Assembly (NCBI RefSeq): GCF_042651485.1
Contig: NZ_JBHSDH010000013.1
Span: 1,302,001 to 1,366,000 of the forward strand
Reading direction: 5' to 3'
Length of the DNA: 64,000 bases
Origin: Sphingorhabdus_B arenilitoris
GTDB taxonomy: Bacteria > Pseudomonadota > Alphaproteobacteria > Sphingomonadales > Sphingomonadaceae
Made by a program: the position numbers and the translations under genes. Numbering within the stretch: the stretch's first letter is position 1; each line of letters starts with the position of its first letter. This document shows, piece after piece, positions 1-8,284 of the stretch. The notes beneath the pieces were generated by a model. That model had not been told where the DNA came from. It worked only from the letters and a program-made list of their open reading frames with translations, and did no database searches.

Positions 1-300
1 AATTGGTATTTCGCGGTCGAGCCAGCCGCCCTCTAGCGTCAATTGTTCCGGCTCCCGCGCAAGCAAATCCTCGATCCTCGACATAGCGATGGCTTCGGCG
101 GCATAGCTATAATAACGGGCCTGCGTCATCGCGGCTCCATTTGTTGCCAGCCGCGTTGACAATTGCAGCCGGTCGAGCGCCGTCGCAGCAATCACCGACA
201 TGACCGCAACCAACAACAATACCGTCAGCAAGGCCGCGCCGCGCTCGCTGTCGGGCGGTGTTTTCTGAACAGCCAGCTTGTTCTCAGGCGGGGTCGTCAT
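1..300 (-). CDS. gspK: Type II secretion minor pseudopilin GspK (N-terminal part, truncated by window edge)
   Basis: The first 100 codons are present and the gene runs off the left edge. A short polar leader with Arg-Gly at about residues 20-21 precedes a hydrophobic helix (ALLTVLLLVAVMSVIA), then a periplasmic segment. This is the N-terminal layout of GspK, the largest minor pseudopilin, which caps the T2SS pseudopilus together with GspI and GspJ. The ATG overlaps the gspJ stop as ATGA, so translation is probably coupled. Identity rests on this N-terminus plus its position as the gene after gspJ in a canonical gspC-to-K order. Confidence 0.85.
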   Translation of the reverse strand, partial: MTTPPENKLAVQKTPPDSERGAALLTVLLLVAVMSVIAATALDRLQLSTRLATNGAAMTQARYYSYAAEAIAMSRIEDLLAREPEQLTLEGGWLDREIPI

Positions 301-962
301 CGTGCCGCTCCCGCCGCCCCTGGAATTTGCGGAGCCGGACGCACCTGCGTTCCCACCAGCAAGACAATGCGATATGCCGGGCGCAATTTGGGGGTAATGG
401 TCAATTCCACAGCGCGGGGCAAAGCCGCTGTATCCGACGCGCTCCAATCGCTTCGCCATTGGCCGCCATTGTCGCGGTAGCGCACCGTAACGGATTGCAG
501 ATCGTCCAAAAGCACCGCCGGTTCCAATGCCGTCCCGCCATCCGGCGCCGACCATGCGGTACGCCTGAACGCGCCATTGACAAAGCTGTAGGCCACACGC
601 CCAATCGCCGAGCCGCCAGCAGCAGCCGGAAGGCCCGTACGCGTGAAAGCGAAAAGGGCCTCCGCTCCTCCGGATCCTATAGGCCCGGCATCGGCACCGT
701 GAACGAAGGCAGCGCGGTTATTGCCGCTATTGTCCCTGACTTGCCGCGATATTGCCTGCGCGAGATCAGCCTCCAACAAGTTGGCAGTTCGCATCATGTC
801 GCTATGCTGCGCCAGCCGGTTTTTAATCGCCACCTGACCATCGGCGCTGCTGCGCAGCAAGGCCAAACCTGCCACGGAAATCAGGCTGAAAATAAACAGC
901 GCCACGAGCAGCTCAACCAGCGTAAAACCATTGGTCGGCTTGATGAATGAACAGCGGGTCAC
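297..962 (-). CDS. gspJ: Type II secretion minor pseudopilin GspJ
   Basis: The 221-residue protein carries a prepilin leader ending in Gly12, followed by FTLVELL with the +5 glutamate (Glu17) needed for processing by the prepilin peptidase. A hydrophobic helix and a beta-rich C-terminal domain follow. GspJ forms the pseudopilus tip with GspI and GspK in the inner membrane/periplasm. It sits between gspI and gspK, with 4-base overlaps on both sides, as in the standard gsp operon. Length fits the family (about 200-230 residues). Confidence 0.93.
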   Translation of the reverse strand: MTRCSFIKPTNGFTLVELLVALFIFSLISVAGLALLRSSADGQVAIKNRLAQHSDMMRTANLLEADLAQAISRQVRDNSGNNRAAFVHGADAGPIGSGGAEALFAFTRTGLPAAAGGSAIGRVAYSFVNGAFRRTAWSAPDGGTALEPAVLLDDLQSVTVRYRDNGGQWRSDWSASDTAALPRAVELTITPKLRPAYRIVLLVGTQVRPAPQIPGAAGAAR

Positions 963-1360
963 AGCTGCACCGGCCTAGCGATTTGCAGCCGCGCCCGGCG
1001 GCCATCGGTGCCGATTACGATAATATCGATCCGGACGATCCGGCTATCATCGGTTTTCTGCGCGCCTTGTATCCACCTGTAACTGCGACCCGCATTTTCG
1101 TCTGTGCCGCCGCTTTCGCCAAGTACGGGGGGCGACGGATCGGACAGCAGCAATGCCGCGCGGTTGCGTGCCACTTGCCATGCCATATCGTGCGAGATGA
1201 CATCGCTGGCCGAACGCAGCGTAAAGGCCTGAAGCCGTATCAACGCCAACGCGGCTAGGCTGAAAATCGACAAGGCGACCAGCACTTCGAGCAGCGTAAA
1301 GCCATTGGCAGACGGGCGTTTTTTATTCGCCAACACGAACGCTCCCGGCGGCGCTGACAT
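959..1360 (-). CDS. gspI: Type II secretion minor pseudopilin GspI
   Basis: The 133-residue protein has a prepilin leader ending at Gly20 before FTLLEVLVAL, with the +5 glutamate, then an amphipathic helix and a short globular domain. This matches GspI, a minor pseudopilin that nucleates the T2SS pseudopilus tip. The start overlaps the end of gspH by 38 bases and the stop overlaps gspJ by 4 bases. A somewhat long leader suggests the start could lie a few codons downstream, but no other in-frame ATG precedes the cleavage site. Confidence 0.92.
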   Translation of the reverse strand: MSAPPGAFVLANKKRPSANGFTLLEVLVALSIFSLAALALIRLQAFTLRSASDVISHDMAWQVARNRAALLLSDPSPPVLGESGGTDENAGRSYRWIQGAQKTDDSRIVRIDIIVIGTDGRRARLQIARPVQL

Positions 1361-1820
1361 TGACCGTCAATGCCGCGCCATCATTGACAAGCTGAAACCG
1401 GGCGGGAGCAGAGGGCAAGCCCGTCACGTCAAAGACGAGCCGGTTCTGCCTTGTTGCCGTAGCGCCTGATCCTGATAGCCTTGTGCCATTGGTCCAATTG
1501 ACCTGAGCAAAGCTTTTGCCCGCAGCGGCTTCCCACGCGCCGCCGCTGCGCCGTTCAAAACCATAGCCCGATGGCCGAATCCATATTGCCATAGGGCGGG
1601 ATTCGAGCACTGCCTGATCCCGAAGCGCGGCGATCCGCGCCGCAAGCCGTTCGCCATCATCGCGCAATTTCGCCTCGTCTCCGGGAAGCGACAGCACAAC
1701 CGCAGCGGCGGCCAGCCCAATCAGGAACACCACCACCAACAGCTCGACCAGCGTAAATCCATTTGTTCGAATAGAAGGTGAGGCTGAGAATCTAGCCGCT
1801 GTAAATATCCGCATTTTCAT
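1323..1820 (-). CDS. gspH: Type II secretion minor pseudopilin GspH
   Basis: The reading frame is open from 2057, but the upstream part is the antisense-like shadow of gspG. I take the ATG at 1820, which is preceded by a purine-rich GGGCGGTGAGA site and gives 165 residues. The leader ends at Gly21 before FTLVELLVVV with the +5 glutamate. GspH is a minor pseudopilin packed below the GspI-J-K tip. The gene overlaps the 3' end of gspG by about 29 bases and the start of gspI by 38 bases, consistent with coupled translation. Confidence 0.88.
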   Translation of the reverse strand: MKMRIFTAARFSASPSIRTNGFTLVELLVVVFLIGLAAAAVVLSLPGDEAKLRDDGERLAARIAALRDQAVLESRPMAIWIRPSGYGFERRSGGAWEAAAGKSFAQVNWTNGTRLSGSGATATRQNRLVFDVTGLPSAPARFQLVNDGAALTVNVSAAGSVRVGE

Positions 1821-2283
1821 TCTCACCGCCCGGCGCGCCGTCGGCACCAAGCGAGTAAATATCAAATCCGCCGTTACGTCCGGGATTGCTATATTGATAG
1901 GGGCGGCCCCATGGGTCATTGGGCAGTTTTTTGATATAAGCGCCGCCCGCTCCGCCGCCCGCAGGGGGCGCCGCCAGCGCTTGCAGGCCCTGCCCCGCAT
2001 CGGGATAGGCTGCGTTATCAAGGCGGTAAATTTCCATGGCTTGCGACAAGGTTGCAATATCGGCCTTGGCCTTTTGCACCATCGCCTTATCCTGATTGGG
2101 TAGGACGGCGAGCACCACGATCGTCGTCAGCAAACCGAGGATGAACACCGTCACCAACATTTCGACGAGAGTAAAACCATTAGCCTTCGGCTTTACCCTC
2201 TGCTGATTTTTCACGCGGCGATATTTCGGGTCGGGCATGCGCATATCGGTGAACAAGTTAAAGATCATTTTCAGCGTCAACAT
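1792..2283 (-). CDS. gspG: Type II secretion major pseudopilin GspG
   Basis: The 163-residue product has the type IV pilin-like sequence NGFTLVEMLVTVFILGLL, the conserved NDPWGRPYQY segment, and a C-terminal LGADGAPGGE-type calcium loop ending in ADI. These are diagnostic of GspG, the subunit that makes up the pseudopilus shaft. The leader to the processing Gly36 is unusually long and basic; ATGs at 2244 and 2238 would give more normal leaders, so the start is uncertain. The chosen ATG lies 3 bases after the gspF stop. Confidence 0.9.
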   Translation of the reverse strand: MLTLKMIFNLFTDMRMPDPKYRRVKNQQRVKPKANGFTLVEMLVTVFILGLLTTIVVLAVLPNQDKAMVQKAKADIATLSQAMEIYRLDNAAYPDAGQGLQALAAPPAGGGAGGAYIKKLPNDPWGRPYQYSNPGRNGGFDIYSLGADGAPGGENENADIYSG

Positions 2284-2286
2284 TCC

Positions 2287-3510
2287 TTAAATCCCCGCAA
2301 GATTCTGCAATTGTAATATCGGCAGTAATATAGACAAAATGATGACCGCGACCAGCCCCCCCATAATCACGATAATCGCCGGTTCCAACATCGACAGCGC
2401 CGCCGAGGTGAAATTGTCAAATTCCCTTTCGAGATAATCGGCGGCGCGTGACAGCATCATGTCGAGCTGCCCGCTGCTTTCCCCGCCAGCGGTGAGATAC
2501 ACCAGCAGCGGAGGAAACACGCCGCTCGCCCGCATCGCTCCCGACAAGCTGCCGCCGCTGCGCACGGCCTCTACCATATCGTCATTGGCATGACGCAGCA
2601 CGCGGTTCGATACAGTCTCACGCGTCAACTTCAATCCTTCGAGCAGCGGCAGGCGGCTTGCCACCATCGTCGCCAATGTCCGGGCCAACCGCGCCGCATT
2701 CAAATCGCGCACCATCCGGCCCACTAGGGGCAGCTTCAATATCATCCGGTCAGTCGCCAACCGAAAAGCATCCTTGCGCAAAGCCAGCGTGAATGCCGCA
2801 GCTGCCAATGCGATCAAGATCAGGATAATGTTATAATAAGCCGCCAGAAATTCCGATATTGCCATCACCACTCGGGTGACAGTAGGCAGGCGTTCTTCCA
2901 CGCCGTCAAATTGTTCGACGATGCGCGGCACAACCGAGACCATAAGCCCGGTTACGACCAATATCGCAACCAACGACAATATGATTGGATAAGCGAGCGC
3001 AGATAATAATTTTCCGCGCATTGCCGCCTGCCTTTCGAGCAAATCGGCAAGGCGTTCCAATATATCCGGCAAGCTGCCCGAGCTTTCGCCTGCCGAAATC
3101 ATCGCCCGGTATAAAGGCGGAAAGCTGCGTTGTTCGCGCCGCATTGCTTCTGACAGGCGTTGACCCTCTACGACGCCGGCATGAGCATTGCCGATGATAT
3201 TGCGGACATGTTCTTTTTCGCTTTGCCGTCCAATGGTGCGCAGCGCCTCTTCCAACGGGCTGACCTGCGTCAATGATGCAAGCTGCCGAGTGAATAGCGT
3301 TAGCTGCTTGGAACCCAATCGCTTGCTGCGGTTGCCAAGCGCAAAGGCGGGTCGTTTCTGGCTCTCCGATTTTTTCGCGGGTTCAACTTGGACAACATAT
3401 AACCGCCGGTGTTCCAGCTTCTGCCGCGCATCACTATCGTTGGCGGCGCTGATCCGTCCGTTTTTCTCCCGCCCTTTTTCATCAATGGCGCGATAGGCAA
3501 ATTCACCCAT
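2287..3510 (-). CDS. gspF: Type II secretion inner-membrane platform protein GspF
   Basis: The chosen ATG at 3510 gives 407 residues, the usual GspF length, starting MGEFAYRAIDEKG. It overlaps the gspE stop by 8 bases and has a GGTGGA ribosome site; an upstream in-frame start at 3573 would lie inside gspE. Two T2SF domains are visible, each followed by hydrophobic membrane helices (roughly residues 165-200, 220-240 and 375-400). GspF is the polytopic inner-membrane platform that couples the GspE ATPase to pseudopilus assembly. Confidence 0.93.
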   Translation of the reverse strand: MGEFAYRAIDEKGREKNGRISAANDSDARQKLEHRRLYVVQVEPAKKSESQKRPAFALGNRSKRLGSKQLTLFTRQLASLTQVSPLEEALRTIGRQSEKEHVRNIIGNAHAGVVEGQRLSEAMRREQRSFPPLYRAMISAGESSGSLPDILERLADLLERQAAMRGKLLSALAYPIILSLVAILVVTGLMVSVVPRIVEQFDGVEERLPTVTRVVMAISEFLAAYYNIILILIALAAAAFTLALRKDAFRLATDRMILKLPLVGRMVRDLNAARLARTLATMVASRLPLLEGLKLTRETVSNRVLRHANDDMVEAVRSGGSLSGAMRASGVFPPLLVYLTAGGESSGQLDMMLSRAADYLEREFDNFTSAALSMLEPAIIVIMGGLVAVIILSILLPILQLQNLAGI

Positions 3511-5071
3511 TTTCGTCCACCGATTCCCGCCGCGAAATGCGCACAGCTTCTTCCGGGGTTGTCTCCCCTGCACGGACCAGCTTGCGAGCGGCCGAGTTTA
3601 GGCTGGGTTGGTTCATAAAGGCGTGCCGTGCAATCAACGATTCGTCCCCGCCGCTGTTAATCAATTTGCGGATTGTATCATCAATCCGAATGGCTTCAAA
3701 CACGCCAATTCGCCCTTGATATCCAGTGTTTTTGCACGCCTCGCATCCCTTGGCCTGATATACGATCGTGCCTTTATCAAAACCCAACAGGGACGCAACA
3801 CTACCATCGGCCTGCACCGGTTCGCGGCAGGATTGGCACAGCCTGCGCACCAACCGCTGCGCGATGACCGCGCGCAAGGTGGAGGCCAACAGAAAAGGCT
3901 CAATCTTCATATCGCGCATCCGTGTGATCGCACCGATGGCATCATTGGTATGAACGGTAGACAAGACCAAATGCCCCGTCAGCGCAGCCTGAACCGCAAT
4001 TTCGGCGGTTTCGCGGTCGCGTATCTCGCCCACCATCACGACATCGGGGTCCTGCCGCAATATCGCCCGCAGGCCCGCAGCAAATGTCATGCCGACCTTG
4101 GCATTGACTTGCGTTTGGCCTACACCCTCAACCGCATATTCAACCGGATCTTCGACCGTCAATATATTGCGCGTACCGTCATTCAATTCCTTCAGTCCGG
4201 CATATAATGTTGTCGTCTTACCCGAACCTGTGGGACCGGTAACCAGAATGATGCCGTTGGGTTCCGCCAACGCTTCGGCCATAACCTGCCGCGCATTGTC
4301 CGACATTCCGAGCAGGTCGAGCGAGATGAAGCTGTTATCCTTATCCAATATCCGCATCACCACGCGCTCGCCCGCGCTGCTTGGTAAAGTCGATACGCGC
4401 ACATCGACAAGTTTGCCGCCCAGCGTAATCCCGATCCGCCCATCCTGCGGTATGCGGCGTTCGGCAATATCAAGCCGCGCCATCACCTTGATCCGGCTGA
4501 CCACAACCGGCGCAACATGAGGCGGCATACGCAGCCGCTCCTGCAAAACGCCGTCGACGCGCATCCGGACAACAAGCCCGGTTTCATAAGGTTCGATGTG
4601 AATATCCGACACACCCTGCCGCACCGCTTCTGCGATAATGCCGTTAATCAGGCGAATGGCCGGTGCATCATCCGCGCTATCCAATAAGTCATCGGCGGTG
4701 GGCAAGTCGGCGGTCAACAGGTCGCGATTATCACCGTCTGGATCAAAAGCATCGGCCATCGCGGCGGCGCTGCCATCCATGGCGTAATGATCGGACAGGT
4801 AGGCGTCAAACTGCTTATCATCGGCCATTTGCACGTCAAATGGCATATTCAGATAACGGCGCACCTCCAACAGCATGACGGGGTCTGCGCCGCTGCGCAT
4901 GGCAACCGCAATCCGGCCATTTTCTTCGGATAGCAGGACAAAGCCATGTTTGCGGGCAAAGGCATAGGGCAAATCCACAATCGGCATTACAGCCTGTGGC
5001 AATGTCTCCGTCACCGGCGGAATATCATTCTCGCCCGCCGCCGGATCGTCATTGCCCCTTTTTATTTTCAT
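3503..5071 (-). CDS. gspE: Type II secretion ATPase GspE
   Basis: The 522-residue protein shows an N-terminal domain, then the secretion-ATPase core: Walker A GPTGSGKT at 279-286, Walker B VVMVGEIRD near 344-352 and the His box STVHTND near 371-377. Two CxxC pairs (Cys412/415 and Cys443/446) form the zinc-binding module typical of GspE/PilB. It is the cytoplasmic hexameric ATPase that drives pseudopilus growth. Its ATG overlaps the gspD stop by 4 bases. Confidence 0.96.
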   Translation of the reverse strand: MKIKRGNDDPAAGENDIPPVTETLPQAVMPIVDLPYAFARKHGFVLLSEENGRIAVAMRSGADPVMLLEVRRYLNMPFDVQMADDKQFDAYLSDHYAMDGSAAAMADAFDPDGDNRDLLTADLPTADDLLDSADDAPAIRLINGIIAEAVRQGVSDIHIEPYETGLVVRMRVDGVLQERLRMPPHVAPVVVSRIKVMARLDIAERRIPQDGRIGITLGGKLVDVRVSTLPSSAGERVVMRILDKDNSFISLDLLGMSDNARQVMAEALAEPNGIILVTGPTGSGKTTTLYAGLKELNDGTRNILTVEDPVEYAVEGVGQTQVNAKVGMTFAAGLRAILRQDPDVVMVGEIRDRETAEIAVQAALTGHLVLSTVHTNDAIGAITRMRDMKIEPFLLASTLRAVIAQRLVRRLCQSCREPVQADGSVASLLGFDKGTIVYQAKGCEACKNTGYQGRIGVFEAIRIDDTIRKLINSGGDESLIARHAFMNQPSLNSAARKLVRAGETTPEEAVRISRRESVDENG

Positions 5072-7275
5072 TCATCCCCTCCGGACGGCGGAACATCAAC
5101 CGGAATTATGGGCGATGCAGGGGGCGGGGACGGCAAACGGTCCGACGCCCCGATTAACGCATCATTGGGTCCAACAACGGCTCCCACTGGCGGCACTGTG
5201 CCCATATAGTCGCGCACCAATTGGTCGAGCGAAGGTTCCTGATCTGGGTTACGCAGCAACTGCATTGACCGGGCATAATTATAACGCCGCGCCGTTACCG
5301 CCTGCCCATCGGCATTGGTCCGCAATACGGTCGGACGAATGAAAACCACCAAATTGGTTTTCGAACGCGACCGGCTTTTCGATTTGAATAAATTGCCGAT
5401 CACCGGCAAATCGCCCAGGAACGGTATCTTCTCAATTGTCCGCCGCTCATCATCATTCAGCAACCCGCCGATCGCCATGATTTCGCCATCCTGCGCCACC
5501 ATCGTGGTTTGAAATTGCCGTTTGTTGACGATCAAGTCACTGGAGCGCGACGACACGGGACCTGCGACGCTCGACACTTCTTGATTGATATACATGGTGA
5601 CTTCGCCATTATCGTTGACCTGCGGCGTTACCTCCAATTTGATACCGACCTCTTGGCGCTGCACCGTGCGGAAGGCATTGTCGAAATTATTCGATAATGC
5701 CTCACCGGTGCTCACGGGGATTTCCTGACCAAAGAGGAATTTCGCCTGCTTATTATTCAGCGTCGTTATATGCGGTGTGGCGAGCAAGTTGCTATTGGTA
5801 TCCGATTGCACCGCATTGATAATCGCGCCGAAAATATTGCTGCCTGATTGCACCGCAAAGCCGCCCAGCCCGCCGGTAACGCCCAAAATCGAAGCGGCCG
5901 CCGCTTCTTGTAAGCTGGTGCCCAGCGCGCTGCTTGTTGTCGTGACGGTCGTGGTGCCGTTTACTGTAGTTGTCTGCCGGTTAAGCTCCTCTGCGCCCAA
6001 TGCGCCTGCGATGGTCAATATGTTGGGCTGCGCATTGGAATAGCTAGTCGACACAAATGGCGCATTTTCGCCCGCGAAAAGGAACTGCACACCCAAACGC
6101 TTGGCCGCATCGTCGCCAATTTCAACCACAATGGCTTCAATAACCACTTGCGCAGGGCGGTCATCAATCTGCCGGATCAGCTCGCCAAGCTGGCGCTGCA
6201 CATCGGGGTTGGCTGCGATGATCAACGCATTGACGCCTTCATACCGGGTCACGATGACCGGACCGCGCTTTGCAATACCCCCGCCGCCATTGCTGCTGAC
6301 CGCAACCGGGCCGCTGGTAACGGGCGCAGCGCTGGTTTGTCCGGCCTGTCCATTACTGCCCGACGCTTGCGTGGTAGGAGCAGTCGAAACGGGCGTAATT
6401 ATTTGGCGTGAATTGGCGTCGCTGCTGGCGCTTTCCTGCCCGCCGATCAACGCCTGGATCGTCGGCAATAGCGTGGCGGCATCGGCATGCTGCAAATTAT
6501 AGACACGGATTTCCGCCCCGGACTCCGCCCGATTATCGAGGTCGCGCGCCATGGCGGCAAAGCGCGACACCGATGTTGGATCACCGCGCAGCGCAACCGA
6601 ATTACTGCTGTCAAAGGCAACGATTGTGACCGGCGCGGCGGCTCCCTCGCCGCCCCCTTGTCCAGCAAGCGTTTGCAATGAGGTTGCAATTTCGCGCGCA
6701 CCGGCATTTTTTAGCGGAACGACCTGTGTCGCCGCACTGTCGCGGTCAATTTGCCGGATCAAATCGCGCATCCGCCGGATGTTATCGGCATAGTCAGCGA
6801 CGACCAGGCTGTTGGCATTCCTGTTGGCAGTGATGGAACCTTCGCGGCTGACGAGCGGGCGCAATGTTTCGACGGCCGCCGTGGCATCGATGGAACGAAG
6901 CCGGAATACTTCCGTGACAAACTGGCTGGCTGTCGTGTTTTTCGACCCAACTTGCGTCGGCTGCGTCGCGGCGCCATCGGCCAATTGTATGCGGTAGCCT
7001 CCTCCGCGCATCGGAATCGCCACCAATCCGTTGGCACGTAGGGTGGATAGGAATACCTCAAAATATTCTGATCGCGATAATGGCCGATCGGTGACAACCG
7101 AAACTTTGCCCTGAACCCGGCCATCAACAATGAAGGTCTTTCCGGTGACGCGGGCAGCGTCCTGTACAAAAGCCCGAATATCGGCCTCGCGCACATTCAG
7201 TTGATATTGCGCTGCAGCGGGCTGTGCCAGGGTCAACGCACCAAGCGCTGCGATATGAATTAGAAATTTTTTCAT
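5068..7275 (-). CDS. gspD: Type II secretion outer-membrane secretin GspD
   Basis: The 735-residue protein has a cleavable signal peptide (about residues 1-22, ending PAAA), an N0 domain, three N-type ring domains and a C-terminal secretin domain with the typical IPFLGDLPVIGNLFKS segment near residue 590. It forms the multimeric outer-membrane channel of the T2SS. Gln/Ser/Gly-rich linkers lie between the N3 and secretin parts. The ATG overlaps the gspC stop by 4 bases. No S-domain partner (pilotin GspS) gene is visible nearby. Confidence 0.95.
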   Translation of the reverse strand: MKKFLIHIAALGALTLAQPAAAQYQLNVREADIRAFVQDAARVTGKTFIVDGRVQGKVSVVTDRPLSRSEYFEVFLSTLRANGLVAIPMRGGGYRIQLADGAATQPTQVGSKNTTASQFVTEVFRLRSIDATAAVETLRPLVSREGSITANRNANSLVVADYADNIRRMRDLIRQIDRDSAATQVVPLKNAGAREIATSLQTLAGQGGGEGAAAPVTIVAFDSSNSVALRGDPTSVSRFAAMARDLDNRAESGAEIRVYNLQHADAATLLPTIQALIGGQESASSDANSRQIITPVSTAPTTQASGSNGQAGQTSAAPVTSGPVAVSSNGGGGIAKRGPVIVTRYEGVNALIIAANPDVQRQLGELIRQIDDRPAQVVIEAIVVEIGDDAAKRLGVQFLFAGENAPFVSTSYSNAQPNILTIAGALGAEELNRQTTTVNGTTTVTTTSSALGTSLQEAAAASILGVTGGLGGFAVQSGSNIFGAIINAVQSDTNSNLLATPHITTLNNKQAKFLFGQEIPVSTGEALSNNFDNAFRTVQRQEVGIKLEVTPQVNDNGEVTMYINQEVSSVAGPVSSRSSDLIVNKRQFQTTMVAQDGEIMAIGGLLNDDERRTIEKIPFLGDLPVIGNLFKSKSRSRSKTNLVVFIRPTVLRTNADGQAVTARRYNYARSMQLLRNPDQEPSLDQLVRDYMGTVPPVGAVVGPNDALIGASDRLPSPPPASPIIPVDVPPSGGDE

Positions 7276-8120
7276 GGCTTATCCAAAATGATCGCCACGG
7301 GAATTTTCTGTCCGCCGCGTTCAATCTGCACCGATAGCCGCGAACCCGGACTAAATTGAGAGGCAAGATCAGATGGCGACGTCACCGGTTTCCCGTTCAC
7401 GCTCGTTATTATGTCGCCGCTCTGTAAACCGGCTGCGCGCAAAATAGAACCATCGTCTTTTGCCGACACGACAAGTCCGGTAATTTTTCCGCCATCACTG
7501 CGCGGCGCAAGCCCCACATTTTTGGCAAGATTATCGGCGGTTAAGGCCACCGGTGCCTTGGCTATCGCCGCCTCCGGTGTAGGCTGCTGTTCCGCCGCCG
7601 CCACCGGTGTGACATTTTCAGCCGGGACGGATTGATCCAGATATAGTTTTTCAAGGGTGCCATTATTACGGATAACGACATGATCGAACGCGACGGCGTG
7701 TAATGTCACGCCCGGCATGATTTCCTGTCCCACGGCAAAGCTTTGCTGCACGCCTTCGGGATCGGCGATAATAGCCGACCCGCCGCCCGATGCCTCATTG
7801 CTCCTGATACCAAATAAGGTGATGGACAGCGATGTGATGACTTCATTGCCTTCATTGTTTGCCGAGGTAACGGCATTGCTATTCGGGAAAAATGGATCGA
7901 AGCTGCCAAAAATCTGCTCCCGCGCCGATGCCGACATTACTGGCGGGACGGGTGCTTGCCAATTGCCCAGCGGGGCAACGGGCGTTGCCAATGTCCAAAA
8001 TAGCCGGGCTAACTGGATGATCAAAAAGAGCGCCAGCAATGCTAGAAAAAACGAAAAGAGGTTAGGACGCGGTAACCGCTGCCGCCAATGTTCCACCGCC
8101 TTCATTAAGGTTGTTGCCAC
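7272..8120 (-). CDS. gspC: Type II secretion inner-membrane protein GspC with PDZ domain
   Basis: The 282-residue protein has one N-terminal membrane helix (about residues 20-45), a periplasmic homology region and a C-terminal PDZ domain (about 195-280, with GLQSGDIITSVNGKPV). GspC links the inner-membrane platform to the GspD secretin and helps select substrates. Translation probably begins at GTG 8120, which follows a GGGG element by about eight bases; an ATG at 8105 lacks a ribosome site. It is the first gene of the gspC-to-K operon. Confidence 0.93.
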   Translation of the reverse strand: MATTLMKAVEHWRQRLPRPNLFSFFLALLALFLIIQLARLFWTLATPVAPLGNWQAPVPPVMSASAREQIFGSFDPFFPNSNAVTSANNEGNEVITSLSITLFGIRSNEASGGGSAIIADPEGVQQSFAVGQEIMPGVTLHAVAFDHVVIRNNGTLEKLYLDQSVPAENVTPVAAAEQQPTPEAAIAKAPVALTADNLAKNVGLAPRSDGGKITGLVVSAKDDGSILRAAGLQSGDIITSVNGKPVTSPSDLASQFSPGSRLSVQIERGGQKIPVAIILDKP

Positions 8121-8209
8121 GAATCAGACCCCTATTATTGTATCTGCGCTAGGTCTATACGATTACGGCGGCGTGACGACGAAATTTCATAAATGTGACA
8201 GTCTGTGGC

Positions 8210-8278
8210 GGGCGGTGCGGGGAGGAAGCGCACCGCCCTGGGAGAAGCTACTAGGACAGCCCCAAACTGAGGCCGTCC
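8210..8278 (-). terminator. Two hairpins between the TonB receptor and gspC
   Basis: A perfect 10-bp inverted repeat (8210-8219 with 8229-8238, 9-base loop) and an 8-bp hairpin with one G-U pair (about 8262-8278) follow the receptor stop codon. Neither has a T-run, so they may act as a weak terminator, an mRNA 3'-end stabiliser, or a processing site that separates receptor and gsp expression. Confidence 0.4.
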
Positions 8279-8284
8279 CAAAGA

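Noticed and set aside
258..950. Plus-strand open frame opposite gspJ
   Set aside because: Low-complexity Arg/Ser composition, antisense to a typical pseudopilin gene.
3608..4207. Plus-strand open frame opposite gspE
   Set aside because: Antisense of the gspE ATPase core; no support from motifs.
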